DNA of 64,000 bases, from assembly GCA_014526335.1 (NCBI GenBank), contig JACTAT010000012.1:963318-1027317 (forward strand). The letters run 5' to 3'. The stretch comes from Chrysaora quinquecirrha. Taxonomy: Eukaryota > Cnidaria > Scyphozoa > Semaeostomeae > Pelagiidae. The position numbers were made by a program, and so were the translations under genes. This document shows positions 44,540 through 55,504 of the stretch, in pieces. The notes beneath the pieces are model-generated. The model was not told where the DNA came from. It worked only from the letters and a program-made list of their open reading frames with translations, and did not search any database. Each line of letters starts with the position of its first letter. The stretch's first letter is position 1.

Positions 44540-45048
44540 CCTTCGTCTAAAATATTATATTCAAATATAGGTATTCAAAACCGAAGTTTGCACTTTCAGG
44601 AAATTTCCTTAGAGTGAGGACGTCTGACAATCATAAGGAAAAAATATGCCGGTTAGAGCAAGGCTTTAACTGGGGCTAATGCCACCGAGTTTTAACTGTT
44701 TTATTGCTTATGTTAGTATATAGGGATGGGATCTGGTCATCTGGTGTCTACTTTGGATATTTTGAACACGGGACCCGGTTTCTAGTTTTGGTATTTCCCA
44801 AGCCCCTGCATCATGATTTCACGGAGAATGATTTTACAGAATTATTTTTTCCCGTCTTATCAATAAGATTTGTTGTGGGCATTGATTACTTACAAGAATA
44901 TTCCGCTAGAACTGTGTATGCCAAGGATGACCTTTTATTAACTGAATTGTCAGCTTCAAGCAAGATGCTTTTTCGCCACCATGACTTTTCCCCACCAGGC
45001 CTCTGTCCCTGAATTGGCCAGAAGTGTAAGTTGAAGCAGTTCACAACC
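44540..45048. other. Intergenic, one unassigned 102-codon frame
   Basis: A plus-strand frame at 44,704-45,012 has no recognisable motif and no splice context. I do not call it a gene. Confidence 0.25.
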
Positions 45049-45049
45049 C

Positions 45050-45226
45050 GGATAACGTATGTGCAGTACAGCGGTGGTTGTGCAGTACAGCGGAGCTGTA
45101 CTGAACATCCACCGCTGTACTCATGGTATCCCTCCGCGGTACTGATGATATCCCTCCACTCTACTGATAACATCCTTCCGCTGTGCTACACAACCACCGC
45201 TGTACTGTACATACGTTAGCCGGGGT
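45050..45226. mobile_element. Small foldback related to the 2.4-kb element
   Basis: The ends TAACGTATGTGCAGTACAGC and its inverse (24 of 25 bases) enclose CAGTACAGCGG-type units that switch orientation in the middle. Unit and end sequence parallel the big foldback at 19.55-21.96 kb (CAGTACCGTGG, ACACACGTTACACGG). Confidence 0.75.
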
Positions 45227-45566
45227 GGTTCAAGGGATAACCTCGTCCCCAGGGTGAATAAGCCTCTACGTGAAACTCCGCTGTCCACATTCGACCCTGG
45301 TATCGGCCTTGTCTATTCGCAATTCGATTGGCTGTTCAAACAATAGATATTTTAAGTGACGTCACAGTTTCTTCAAAATTTCACACCAAAATAGGCCGAA
45401 AACTATGTGAAAAAACATCTATAAAAACCAAAAAATGATGCTACATGAGATATTGAATCTTGCCTGATAGTTATCAATGAAATTCTTTGGGTTTCCTTTC
45501 GAAGAACATCTGCTTTTGGAACCTTCATCATGATAGAAATTTCACAAAAAAGACGACGATTTTTAA

Positions 45567-45612
45567 ATTGCAAGACATGTTTCGAACATACTATGTTCAT
45601 CTTCAGTTACAT
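45567..45612 (-). ncRNA. Hammerhead-ribozyme-like motif at the end of the Penelope fragment
   Basis: The minus strand reads GTAA-CTGAAGA-T-GAACAT-AGT-ATGTTC-GAAA-CATGTC-TTGCA. CTGANGA and GAAA cores flank a perfect 6-bp stem II. A minimal stem III (AC/GT) precedes a C at the cleavage position, and stem I can form 5 pairs with one wobble. One extra T lies between the core and stem II, which departs from the consensus. Penelope-like elements are known to carry hammerheads near their termini. Confidence 0.45.
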
Positions 45613-46030
45613 CATGAATGAAGCGAATTAAGTAGCTAAATGCAAGAACTAAATAAAGCTATAATATATTGCATAACCTAATAACACACGTGAGGTAAAC
45701 AATTAAATCGGTAACTATAAAGGTAAATAAAGTGTACAATCGGGAATAAGTAAATAGAAATGAAAAGATAAAGTTAATTAAAAAGAAAGATGCAAGTTAT
45801 AATGAAAAAGCTGTTTGTTAAGCGTAGGTTTGTCCCAAGAGATGTGAAGCGCTTCCTTGATCTTAAGGGTGAAAGAGCTGTTAGCGCTGTCCAGAATGGA
45901 AAAACTATCCTCAGAGCAAAGAGGGCGACAAGAAGGCGATTCGTTTAAATGTTTAAAAATATGAGAGTTTTTTTTTGTCCGTGATCAAATGCTCTCGAAT
46001 TCGTGTTGAAAGATGTTTTGATGTTTTCAT
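45572..46030 (-). mobile_element. Penelope-like element 3' fragment (second family)
   Basis: On the minus strand 'KHLSTRIREHLITDK' and, after a frameshift, 'HLNES', 'CFSILDSANSSFTLKIKEAL' and 'KPTLNKQ' form the end of a GIY-YIG nuclease domain as found in Penelope-like elements. A ~200-base UTR and a hammerhead-like motif follow. This family differs from the 58-kb element. Confidence 0.7.
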
Positions 46031-46164
46031 GTTTTGATGCCTAGGCCAAATTTGCCAGTATTTTGGCAGATTTTTGTGGCCAGTACCAGGGCCCAAATCG
46101 ATTTGACGGTTGAGATTCGAGGAAATTCGATTTGGGGCCTGGGGACGAGGTTGGGGATAATGCA

Positions 46165-46810
46165 CTAAACGCCTACTTCCTGAGGTTCGAAGTCGTGACC
46201 TTTTATCACCTCTTCCTATCGCTCTTCCTCCCAACTGAGAAAGAAGGTCGCTACCCGGTTGAAATAGTCACTAATGCGTAATTTCCACTTTTCTTTTCTA
46301 GTCCGCCGAACATATTCTATACATATGCCCTTTTTGCTATGTAAGCCTGCGGGAAGTACATAGAAAAATAAAACCCCCGTAAGACTGGTCGTTGTAAAGT
46401 GAAGTTGAAAACTTTTTTCGCGTTTTTTTTTTCACTTTTTATTATGTTCATCTATCATACAATTACACACAATATGTACCAAATAAGCAAACTAATCTGC
46501 CTACGCACAATGTAAATAGCATTTTTTGTGGAAAGAAAATGTGGGCCGTTTTGAAAAGTCTCCCCCTTTATCATAGCAAAGGGGCTGATGCACAAGTCTC
46601 TCGATTTAATATCTTAAGCCCCAAGGGGCACACACATGATTAGCAAGACTTCATGGGGGCAGAAGACAGCGTTATTAATATTTTGATATTCAGAGCGTCC
46701 TTTGCCGTCCTTTGGGCCCAGGTGAGAATACTGGCCAGTGAGGATACTTAATACATTTTGTTCACCGGATGTCCACTCCTTCCCTGGTTTCGATTTCGTC
46801 TCTTTTTTCT
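46165..46810. other. Intergenic, nothing identified
   Basis: No coding or structured feature was seen. It ends in TTTTTTCTAG just before the LINE open frame. Confidence 0.3.
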
Positions 46811-46814
46811 AGCA

Positions 46815-47402
46815 CGAATCAGAAAACTCATTCAGTGTACTGAATTCAACAGAAGAGGAAGAAAACACATGCCAAAGTACTAAAAACACAAGCCAAAGTA
46901 CAAAATCTGGCCCTGATCATCAAAACTCTGGAGAAAAATGCAAAACAGGAAAGCCTAAAGCTGATAAACCAAGGTATGTTCGAATAATGACAGTGAACTG
47001 CAGAAGCCTAAGATCTGAGAAGAAAAGGAATGACTTGGTAGAGCTTATCACACAACATGAACCAGACATAATATGTGGTACAGAATCACATCTTGACATG
47101 CACTACAGTTCAAGTGAAGTATTCCCAAGCATGTTTGATATAGTTAGGAAAGATAGAGTTGAAGGTGGGGGAGGTGTGTTTATAGCTACACATAAAAAAT
47201 TGTTAGCAGCTGAAGAGAAAGGCTTTGAATCTGACTGTGAAGCAAAATGGGTAAAGGTTTCCCTGCATAGGCTCCAAACCACTGTTCATTGGAAGCTTTT
47301 ATAGACAACCAAGTAGGGACATACAGCCCTTAACTGAACTAGACAAGTCACTGAAAAGCTTAATACAAGCAAGTCAAAGTACTCAAAATATAGTGCTGAC
47401 TG
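46815..47402 (+). pseudogene. LINE ORF2 N-terminal region, endonuclease fragment
   Basis: The frame is open from about 46,815. A Ser/Glu-rich leader precedes 'RIMTVNCRSLRSEKKR' and 'DIICGTESHLD' (catalytic Asn and Glu blocks), then 'GGGGVFIATHKK'. A frameshift near 47,280 is followed by 'SFYRQPS' and 'NIVLTG'. The sequence stops exactly where the 'GDFN' block should continue, because the TIR element begins there. Confidence 0.8.
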
Positions 47403-48872
47403 GGCCAGGTCAATAACGCGGAACGCCAAAATTCCGCGGAACCGCGGAACAGATTTGTTCCGCGAATATACGTTCCGCGTTATTGATTTTGCCATAAGGC
47501 GAAAATCAAAAACGCGGAACCTCGTTTCGCGGAACTTCTCTAGACAGGTCGGTGGCCGCCCAAAGTCATAGATAGTTTGTTGAAATGCTCCTTTCGACTT
47601 GATGAAGCTTATTTTACCAAATTTAAGTAAAAAGATACAATCGAATGTGAACAAAATGTGCAGGTTCAAAGTGTATGGTGATTACAATTTAGGCCTAGCT
47701 CGGGCCTAGCCATATGCTGACTTGTGTTTTCATTGTGTGTATTTGCAGGCGATGTTAGACAAGGGATGATGAACAGTAATCATAAAACAAGTCTTGGTGA
47801 AGACAACTCTATTTGACTTCAAATTAGGGAAGTTCCGCGAGATGGAATTCCGCGTTATTGATTTTGCCATAAGGCGAAAATCAAAAACGCGGAACCTCGT
47901 TTCGCGGACCTTCTCTAGACAGGTTGGTGGCCGCCCAAAGTCATAGATAGTTTGTTTAAATGCTCCTTTCGACTTGATGAAGCTTTTTTTTACCAAATTT
48001 AAGTAAAAAGATACAATCGAATGCGAACAAAATGTAGAGGTTTAAAGTGTATGGTGATTATAATTTAGGCCTAGCTCGGGCCTAGCCATATGCTGACTTG
48101 TGTTTTCATTGTGTGCACTTGAAGGCGATGTTAGACAAGGGATGATGAACTGTAATCATAAAACAAGTCTTTGTGAAGACAACTCTATTTGACTTCAAAT
48201 TAGGGAAGTTCCGCGAGATCTAATTCCGCGTTATTGATTTTGCCATAAGGCGAAAATCAAAAACGCGGAACCTCATTTCGCGGAACTTCTCTAGAAAGGT
48301 TGGTGGCCGCCCAAAGTCATAGATAGTTTGTTTAAATGCTCCTTTCGTCTTGATAAAGCTTTTTTTTACCAAATTTAAGTAAAAAGATACAATCGAATGT
48401 GAACAAAATGTACAGGTTCAAAGTGTATGGTGATTACAATTTAGGCCTAGCTCGGGCCTAGCCATATGCTGATTTGTGCTTTAATTGTGTGTACTTGCAG
48501 GCGATGTTAGACAAGGGATGATGAACAGTAATCATAAAACAAGTCTTTGTGAGGACAACTCTATTTGACTTCAAATTAGGGAAGTTCCGCGAGATTGAAT
48601 TCCGCGTTATTGATTTTGCCATAAGGCGAAAATCAAAACGCGGAACCTTTTATAAAGTAAAGCCGTGTTTATTTAAACAAAACCAAAAATGCAACGAAAC
48701 GGAAGAAATTTGTTTTAAGATGCATTAAATTATTACTGAGAAACACACAAGAAATTATTCCGCTTTTTTATTTTAGCACAGAGGCAAAATCAATAACGCG
48801 GAACGTATATTCGCGGAACAAATCTGTTCGGCGTTCCGCGGAATTTTTGCGTTCCGCGTTATTGACCTGGCC
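47403..48872. mobile_element. 1.47-kb TIR element with internal 376-bp tandem repeats
   Basis: The ends GGCCAGGTCAATAACGCGGA are inverted over 90 bases with about three mismatches (47,403-47,493 and 48,783-48,872). Each TIR is itself foldback because CAATAACGCGGAACG and CGTTCCGCGTTATTG both occur in it. The centre is three copies of a 375-376-bp unit (starts 47,481, 47,856, 48,232). The CGCGGAA/TTCCGCG word recurs throughout. No transposase is seen, so it is non-autonomous. Confidence 0.92.
47481..48607. repeat. Three tandem copies of a 375-376-bp unit
   Basis: Each unit runs from TATTGATTTTGCCATAAGGCG to 'GGGAAGTTCCGCGAGAT'. The minus-strand frames of 127 and 88 codons that share 'RETRFRVFDFRLMAKSITRN' exist only because the unit repeats. 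Confidence 0.95.
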
Positions 48873-50552
48873 TTGCTGCGGAAAGAAGGAAAAGACATTA
48901 TTAATGCTAAGGAAAAAGCAGAAGTTCTGAATCAGCAATATGCTTCTGTATTCACAAAGGAAAATACAGATAGTTTGCCGAGCATTGGCGATAGTCAGTT
49001 TCCAACAATTAGCAACCTTGAGATTGAAAGTCAAGGTATTGCTAAGTTACTATCTAATTTGGACCCAAAGAAGGCTAATGGCCCTGATCAGCTACCAACA
49101 AGAGTTCTTAAGGAGGCAGCAACAGAAATTGCCCCCATTTTAAGACATATATTTATCAAGTCATTAAAATCAGGAATCGTACCACAAGCCTGGAGGAATG
49201 CAAATGTTGTACCAGTCTACAAGGGAAAGGGGTCAAAACAAGTGGCAGCCAACTATAGACCAGTATCCCTAACTTCTGTCTGTTGTAAAACTCTAGAGCA
49301 CATAATATTCAAGCACATCATGAATCACTGTAATAGAGAACAAATTATTGTAGATGAGCAGCATGGTTTTCGTTCCAAGAGGTCATGTGAAACACAGTTA
49401 ATTACAGCTCTAGAAGACATAGCAAGGAAAAGAAACATGGGTAGCAATGTGGATATTTTGATCTTAGATTTAGGTAAGGCTTTTGACACTGTTCCACATG
49501 GAAGATTAATGTCAAAGTTAGACCATTATGGAATAAAGAGATCAACTGATATTGGAAGGTGGGTCAGTGCTTGTTTATGGGACCGAAAACAGCAAGTAGT
49601 TGTTGATGGTGAAACTTCAAGTTCTGTCAAAGTTGAGTCAGGTGTGCCCCAGGGGACAGTACTGGGCCCCTTGCTATTCCTGCTCTTTATAAATGATATA
49701 ACTATGCAAATAGACTCCCATCTAAGACTTTTTGCTGACGACTGCCTGTTATACGAGGAGGTGAATGATTCAGTTTTGGCTGAAAACCTTCAAAGGAACC
49801 TTGATTTGTTGGGACAGTGGGCAGAGAAATGGAAAATGTCGTTTAATGTTTCTAAATGCTACCACATGTCAATAGGACCAAAGGGAAATACTTCAGCGTT
49901 CGAATATAAGCTGAATGGTGAAATTCTGAAAGAAGTAACCCATCATGCCTATCTGGGAATTGAGATCGACTGTAAATTAAAATGGGAGGAACATGTCACA
50001 AAAATAGTCAATAAAGGCAACAGATCATTGGCGTTCTTGAGGAGAAATCTCGGGATGTGCCCAAAGAACATAAAATGCGCAGCATACTTTACCCTAGTAC
50101 GTCCACATTTAGAATATTCAGCATGTGCATAGGATCCATATCTAAAGGGCCAGAAAGACAAAATCGAGAAAGTGCAGAAGAAGGCTGCAAGATTTGTGGA
50201 AAATAATTACTGCAGAGAACCAGGCACAATGACCAAAATTCTAGAGGACTTATGCTGGCCAACATTGGAGACACGTAGGAAATATATGCGCCTTATTATG
50301 CTCTATAAAATTGTTAACAATGAGATTGATATGAATCTTCCGTCATACGTTATAGAACAGAGAAGGGCTACAAGAAGCAGCGGAACAATTTCCAAGAACT
50401 TCATTCCTTTACAACCAAGATTAGACTGTTACAAATTTTCCTTTTACACAAGAACAATCAAAGAATGGAACATGCTTCCACCTGAGCTTAAATGCCAGAA
50501 AACGTTTAGTATATTCAAAGTAGCTTTAAGAAGACATTTAAAATCAGATTAA
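48873..50552 (+). pseudogene. LINE reverse transcriptase and C terminus, one nonsense codon
   Basis: Starts in a linker ('LRKEGKDIINAKEKAEVLNQ') and carries full RT: 'PKKANGPDQLPTRVL', 'YRPVSLTSVCCK', 'DLGKAFDTVPHGRL', 'SGVPQGTVLGPLLF', 'FADDCLLYEE' and 'YLGIEIDCKLKWEEH'. The in-frame TAG at 50,130-50,132 replaces the Trp codon kept in the 23-kb copy. The tail ends 'WNMLPPELKCQKTFSIFK'. In motif A the usual Ser is Gly ('DLGKAFD'). Confidence 0.9.
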
Positions 50553-50656
50553 AATTTATTTATTTATTTATTTATTTACTTCTTTTATTTCATCAGTGTG
50601 ATACCCATTGCGGGTTTTACTGATTATATTGATAGATAGATAGATAGATAGATAGC
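50553..50656 (+). repeat. LINE 3' UTR with TTTA microsatellite and (GATA)n tail
   Basis: The same order (TTTA run, 'CATCAGTGTGATACCCATTG', GATA run) occurs in the inverse at 23,031-23,155. The tetranucleotide tail is therefore part of the element rather than a local expansion. Confidence 0.9.
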
Positions 50657-50877
50657 ACCAGGTATCGAAAGAAGGCACTTTTTCTGGAGCTCGTTGTCAA
50701 ATTTCGTCGGGATATTTTGTTAGTTAGTGTGGGCTGGTATTTCAATGGTGCGCAAGGTATTGTTTGTTCTGGACTTTATTTTTCGCAGAATTTTTCTAAA
50801 GCCAGGCTATTGGGACTTGTATTGATAAAAATACAGGAAACTATTCCAGGAAAGAGGGGGGCTTTGGGGGGGTATCA

Positions 50878-51146
50878 AAACCCGAAAACCCGGAAGAAAA
50901 TTGGGACAAACCCGAAAACCCGGATGACCTTGGTTTCGACAATTATTTTTAGAAGTTTATACATTGACATCCTTTGTCATGTTGAAAACCCGAAAACCCG
51001 CACATTTTTATTACAATTTCCGAAACCCGGGCTAGAAAAATGGCAAAACCCGTTGCCCGTTAAATATGCTTGACCCGAAAACCCGCACGATTTTTTGGAA
51101 AAACCCGAAAACCCGAGGCCGAAATCGGCCAAACCCGCAACCCGTG
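50878..51146. repeat. Cluster of AACCCGAAAACCCG words
   Basis: At least eight occurrences of 'CCCGAAAACCCG' or close forms, spaced irregularly by 15-60 bases. Not a simple tandem array and not telomeric TTAGGG. Lies 300 bases upstream of the BTBD gene start. Confidence 0.7.
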
Positions 51147-51430
51147 AAATCCCAAAGCCCTTCTCAGGAAACGTTGGAGAGAAAATCTCAGGAAATTTTG
51201 AGAGGAAGCGGCCACAGTTGTTGTTGTGGTTTTATCTTTTGTTCTTTCTGTAATTCCTGCGCGCGCATTCTTTTTCTTGCTGTTTCATAATTCATATTCA
51301 CAAAACAACAAGGATTGAAGAAGTTGGAAGGTGGACGTACATGCTGAGGAGAGTTCGAATCAACTATTAGAAAGCTTATATGGATGTTTGATTCAATAGA
51401 AAATGTTATCTTAGATTCTCAGCTACAAAT

Positions 51431-54400
51431 ATGCAAGGAGAAGAAAAGCCTCACAACACACCGCCAAACAACACAGATTCAAATTTATCATCCAACAGCC
51501 AAAACAGTTCTCCAAAAAGGCCTTCATCAAGTCAGCCACAGCAAAACGGAATAGCTTTTTCCGGCTTAAACAGGAATCAGGTTTTGTTTCAGCGTTTACT
51601 TCCAAACAACCAGCGTGAAATAGACCTTCCAAATCTCGCGTCATTGCAAGGGTCCCTTCAAGGTCCTACTTCGAGTAATTACAACTGGCAAGCTGCCAGG
51701 ACAACTGTCAAGGACAGATTGGCCTACATGTTCAACAACGAAACCCTTAGTGATGTTCACTTTATCTTGGGGAAAGGCTCCGAAAGACGCCGCATTCCTG
51801 CACACAAATTTGTGTTATCAATAGGGAGTGTTGTTTTTGATGCCATGTTCAATGGTGGTTTCGGAGAACAGTGCAATGTGAATGAAATTGAAATCCCAGA
51901 CATTGAGCCAGCTGCTTTTCTGTCTTTGCTGAAGTTTCTATATTCAGATGATGTGCAAATTGGACCAGACAATGTAATGAGTACCCTTTATGCTGCAAAA
52001 AAGTATGCTGTGCCAACTCTTGAAGCTGCTTGTGTGGACTTTCTGAAAACAAACTTAATTGCAGATAATGCATTTACTTTGTTGTCACAAGCAAGGTTAT
52101 TTGACGAACCACAACTGGCTGAATTGTGTTTGGCTTGCATTGATAAAAATACAGTTGATGCTTTCAATGCAGAAGGATTCACAGATATTGATTCAGCAAC
52201 ACTTTCTGCTGTGCTTGAAAGAGATTCCCTTGGTGCTAGAGAAAGTCAGCTTTTTGAAGCTGTTGTGAGATGGGGCAGTCATGAGTGCAGAAGACAAAAT
52301 ATCCCAAACACCCCTGAGAATAAAAGGTAATTTGTCAAATAGAATAAAAGAAAATTTTTGAATAGATGGAGCAAGAGCAGGGTTTTTGAAAACCCTGGAG
52401 CAAGAGTTTGCCACCAGATTGGTGGAGTTCAGCTTCAATTCAGATGAACCAACAAAGGGATGAAGTAGCATTAGGCAGCCCATTAGGACCGGTGCTAGCT
52501 AGCATCTTTGTTGGTTCCTACAATAATTAACGTTTTCAAATTTACCTTAAACACCAGGTTTATTGTTGATACATTGAAGATACCTATTTTCAAACAAGAA
52601 TCAAATTGTAACATTACAAAAACTCAACACCTTGCATTCCCTCTAAAATTTACAAAACAGAAAAAACAAAACAACTCTTTGCCCATTCTTTTTGTTTTGG
52701 TAAGAAACAATGCCTCTGAATTTTGACCAGTAGTATGTAGAAGAAACCAACTTTTAGTATCCTCAATATACAGGAAAGGTAACGTTATTTAAACTTTTGT
52801 TTGCTGGGCACTTCTGATTTGCTTTGTAACTTGCCTTGATTTTGATTCTAATTGAAAACGCCTGGAAACAGTGTGAAAAGGGCATAAGTGGTATTGTGTT
52901 TAAATACACACTAATCAGCTTGCGGTATACAGCGAGAAGACCAGTAGGATTAATTGCAGAGTCAAAGTGAGAAAACAAACTCTCTCTGTCCACATAGAAC
53001 CAGCCTTTTGGTTTTGATGTCAACAGATTCCAAAACTCCTCAGTTAAACAAGATCTTGCTTATCTAATGATTGCAAAACAATTCTCGCTGTAATTTTCTG
53101 CACAATTCAGGCTGTCAAGTAAGAGTTGTCCTTTAGCCGAATCATGTTTAAGGCAAGGTTGTTGTTTGGACCCTTGCTGGCTCTCTTTGCGGAAAGTTGT
53201 GCTGATGAATATTAGTAGGGACATACTGTTTAATCTTATCTCCTTAAAATGATTCCACTGTTTATAGCATATTTGAAGTTTTGTACAACTCAAAGACGAA
53301 TATATCCTTACTTGATTTAACATCCAATTTTTTTAGTTGATATAAGAATATCTTCTACAAAAGAGTCAGCAACTATCTTTACTTGTTCACAACCATAATC
53401 TGAATGCAATATTTTATATGTTTTGTAAAACTGATTCTTAACGAAAGCAAACTCTTTAGTAAATCAAGAATATGCTAGTAAACCAAGAAAGATCGTCTAT
53501 ATAATGAAGAAATTTGAATCTCCAAACAAGCAAACAGACATGGGTCCACATATTTTATTTACATCACATTGTATAATTGGTTTCAGAGGCTTCGATGGCT
53601 TGGCAGCTTTGCCCTTATCATAAGCACCACGATGACGTGTTCCCATTAGGCTCACACAATTCAGCTTTTTTATCTGCATCTGCCTTCCATCAACTAGCTT
53701 AGTCTTCTTTCTATAATTTCTTATCACTATCCAGTCCTTAGTGACCAAAGCGATAATGCCATAACGCTAAATTGGCTGGAACGGTCAGCCTGTTTTCTCA
53801 AGATTAGCAACATACAAAGGAATAAATGCAAGTTAAGGTACCTACAAAGTGTCCTTTACGGCAATGTATTGCGTTCATCGTTTTACTTTTTCAACATCTG
53901 CAACAGCCTGCGGTATATATCTTACCCATGTGCTTATATTTGACGATTATAGCACATTACTGTTTTTTCGTGTTAGGATTTTTGAACCACTGACCCGAAT
54001 TTTCTTCTGCCACACGAGTCCCCAAAAGGTTCCTTTCATTTTTTTTGTTATTTAACAATGTCTGCTGGACTTTCAATAACCCACACAAGTATGTTGAAAG
54101 CCGAAGATCATTCAATTAAGCTTTCAAAACATGGACTCTGTTAATATTGTGTGCTCTCTCATTTCGTTTCGCATAATATACCTTTTTTCAATCGCTTTTA
54201 TGTTGTTTCTGAATTTAACACGTTTTCGAAAAATGCTGTTACAGCCCCATGGCTCATCCGAAGGCACTTTATTGAGAGAGGAAGATGCCATTAAATGTAG
54301 AGCTGACTTGTGGTTTTTTTAAGTCGAAATCTTCTTGTTTGTCATCTCATTGGGTCCTGGTAGCATAACTGCCGATATTGCCTTCTGTTCGGGCCCTACA

Positions 54401-55148
54401 CTGATGCTATAAACTCGAATGTGAAGAGCCCTAGCCCAAAATTCTAATCTCTTTATTTAACACTGCTCTTAATCTATTACTTCAACTTTGCAGGAAATTG
54501 CTTGGCGACGCATTGTACTTGGTTAGATTTCCCTTGATGACATTGGAGGAATTTGCCAATCATCCTGCACAGTCTGGCATTCTTACTGACAAAGAAATCG
54601 TAAGCTTGTTTCTACATTTTACTGTCAATCCAAAGCCTGCTGTCAAATTCCCAGATCGGCCAAGGCGTTGCCTTACAGGAAAGGAAAAATCAGTTGTAAG
54701 ATTTCTGAAAACGGAGGCACGTTGGGGCTACAGTGGCACAAGCGACAGAATACGGTTTACAGTAAACAGGAGAATCTTTGTTGTTGGCCTAGGTCTATAT
54801 GGGTCAATCAATTCTCCAACTGATTATGATGTAAGCATACAAATAATCAACCCAGACACTGGGGTAGTTGTAGGTAGTAATGATACTGCCTTTAGCTGTG
54901 ATGGCTCTGATGGATTAAACAGAGTAATGTTTAAAGAACCCGTTGAAGTTCTTCCTAATATCAGCTACACTGCTTGTGCTACATTGAAAGGACCTGACTC
55001 ATACTATGGGACTAAAGGGCAGAAGAAAATAACAATCGAATTGCAGAATCGTGAGAAAGTCGAGTTCAAATTTGCATATGCTGCAGGGAATAATAATGGT
55101 ACATCTGTTGAAGATGGTCAAATTCCAGAAATTATTTTCTATACTTGA
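51431..55148 (+). CDS. BTBD2: BTB-BACK-PHR domain protein, BTBD1/BTBD2-like, two exons
   Basis: Exons 51,431-52,326 and 54,494-55,148 join in phase 2 (AG then G) to give 516 residues ending at TGA 55,146-55,148. Order: a Ser/Asn/Gln-rich low-complexity N terminus (1-85), BTB (about 98-205; 'LSDVHFILG', '[19 protein letters not shown]'), BACK (about 210-330; '[21 protein letters not shown]') and a PHR domain (about 365-516; '[13 protein letters not shown]', '[11 protein letters not shown]'-type block, '[19 protein letters not shown]' end). The C-terminal signature and length fit vertebrate BTBD1/BTBD2 better than BTBD3/BTBD6. These proteins act as Cullin-3 substrate adaptors and bind topoisomerase I in vertebrates; the same role here is inference. 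A TCTCAG just before the ATG could be a 5' UTR acceptor. No damage is seen. Confidence 0.93.
52590..53330. mobile_element. Penelope-like fragments in opposite orientations within the BTBD intron
   Basis: On the plus strand, 52,600-52,870 resembles the RT end of the 58-kb Penelope ('ALHPSLKFTFEKEQNN' region) with many stops. On the minus strand, 53,330-52,880 resembles its GIY-YIG tail ('NIRLHNFRQRE', 'AENYSE', 'LCRQKEFVFS' blocks), also with stops. The two halves face each other, so this copy was rearranged by inversion or twin insertion. Confidence 0.65.
53335..54490. other. BTBD intron, remainder
   Basis: A minus-strand frame at 53,497-53,748 ('[13 protein letters not shown]', '[15 protein letters not shown]') looks non-random but I cannot assign it; it may be a transposon scrap. 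Nothing else was recognised. Confidence 0.3.
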
Positions 55149-55433
55149 AGAGAAAATATTTGCTCGAACTCATCGCCTCAAACTATGAACTAATATGTAT
55201 TTCTTGTATTGTCTTCGAGTAGAAAAGTAACAGCCCTAGTAAATGAAGAATTCTTCATGACAAAGGAACAAGTACTAATTTGTAGCTTTGAATTAGTTGC
55301 AACTGACATGTTAATTGTCTCTCTCTTTTGGAGATTCTATAATCGAGAGATAAGATGCTGAAAATCTTGACTAAGCTGAATCATTATTGTTAGTTGTTAT
55401 TTTGCAAGATTTTCACAAGCAGTGATCTACGGA

Positions 55434-55439
55434 ATTAAA
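55434..55439 (+). promoter_or_regulatory. Variant poly(A) signal ATTAAA of the BTBD gene
   Basis: The first common poly(A) hexamer variant after the stop, 286 bases downstream. The proposal rests on position only. Confidence 0.4.
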
Positions 55440-55504
55440 AACCAGATCTAGGGCCATGTAATGTGATCTCTCTCGCGACCTGACCCTCCTGAAAATTTCC
55501 TGTT

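Larger units (their letters stand above)
45236..46160. mobile_element. Possible TIR element around a Penelope fragment
   Basis: AACCTCGTCCCCAGG at 45,240 and its inverse near 46,140 could be the ends of a MITE that was hit by, or captured, the Penelope fragment. The match is 15 bases and no target duplication is evident. Confidence 0.35.
46815..50656 (+). mobile_element. GATA-tailed LINE interrupted by a TIR element
   Basis: Endonuclease part at 46,815-47,402, foreign TIR element at 47,403-48,872, RT and C terminus at 48,873-50,552, then a 3' UTR with (TTTA)n and a (GATA)n tail at 50,634-50,656. The end of the endonuclease and the linker before RT are missing at the insertion point. Confidence 0.9.

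Noticed and set aside
47286..47996. Two minus frames sharing 'RETRFRVFDFRLMAKSITRN'
   Set aside because: Similarity arises from the 376-bp tandem units of a non-autonomous transposon.
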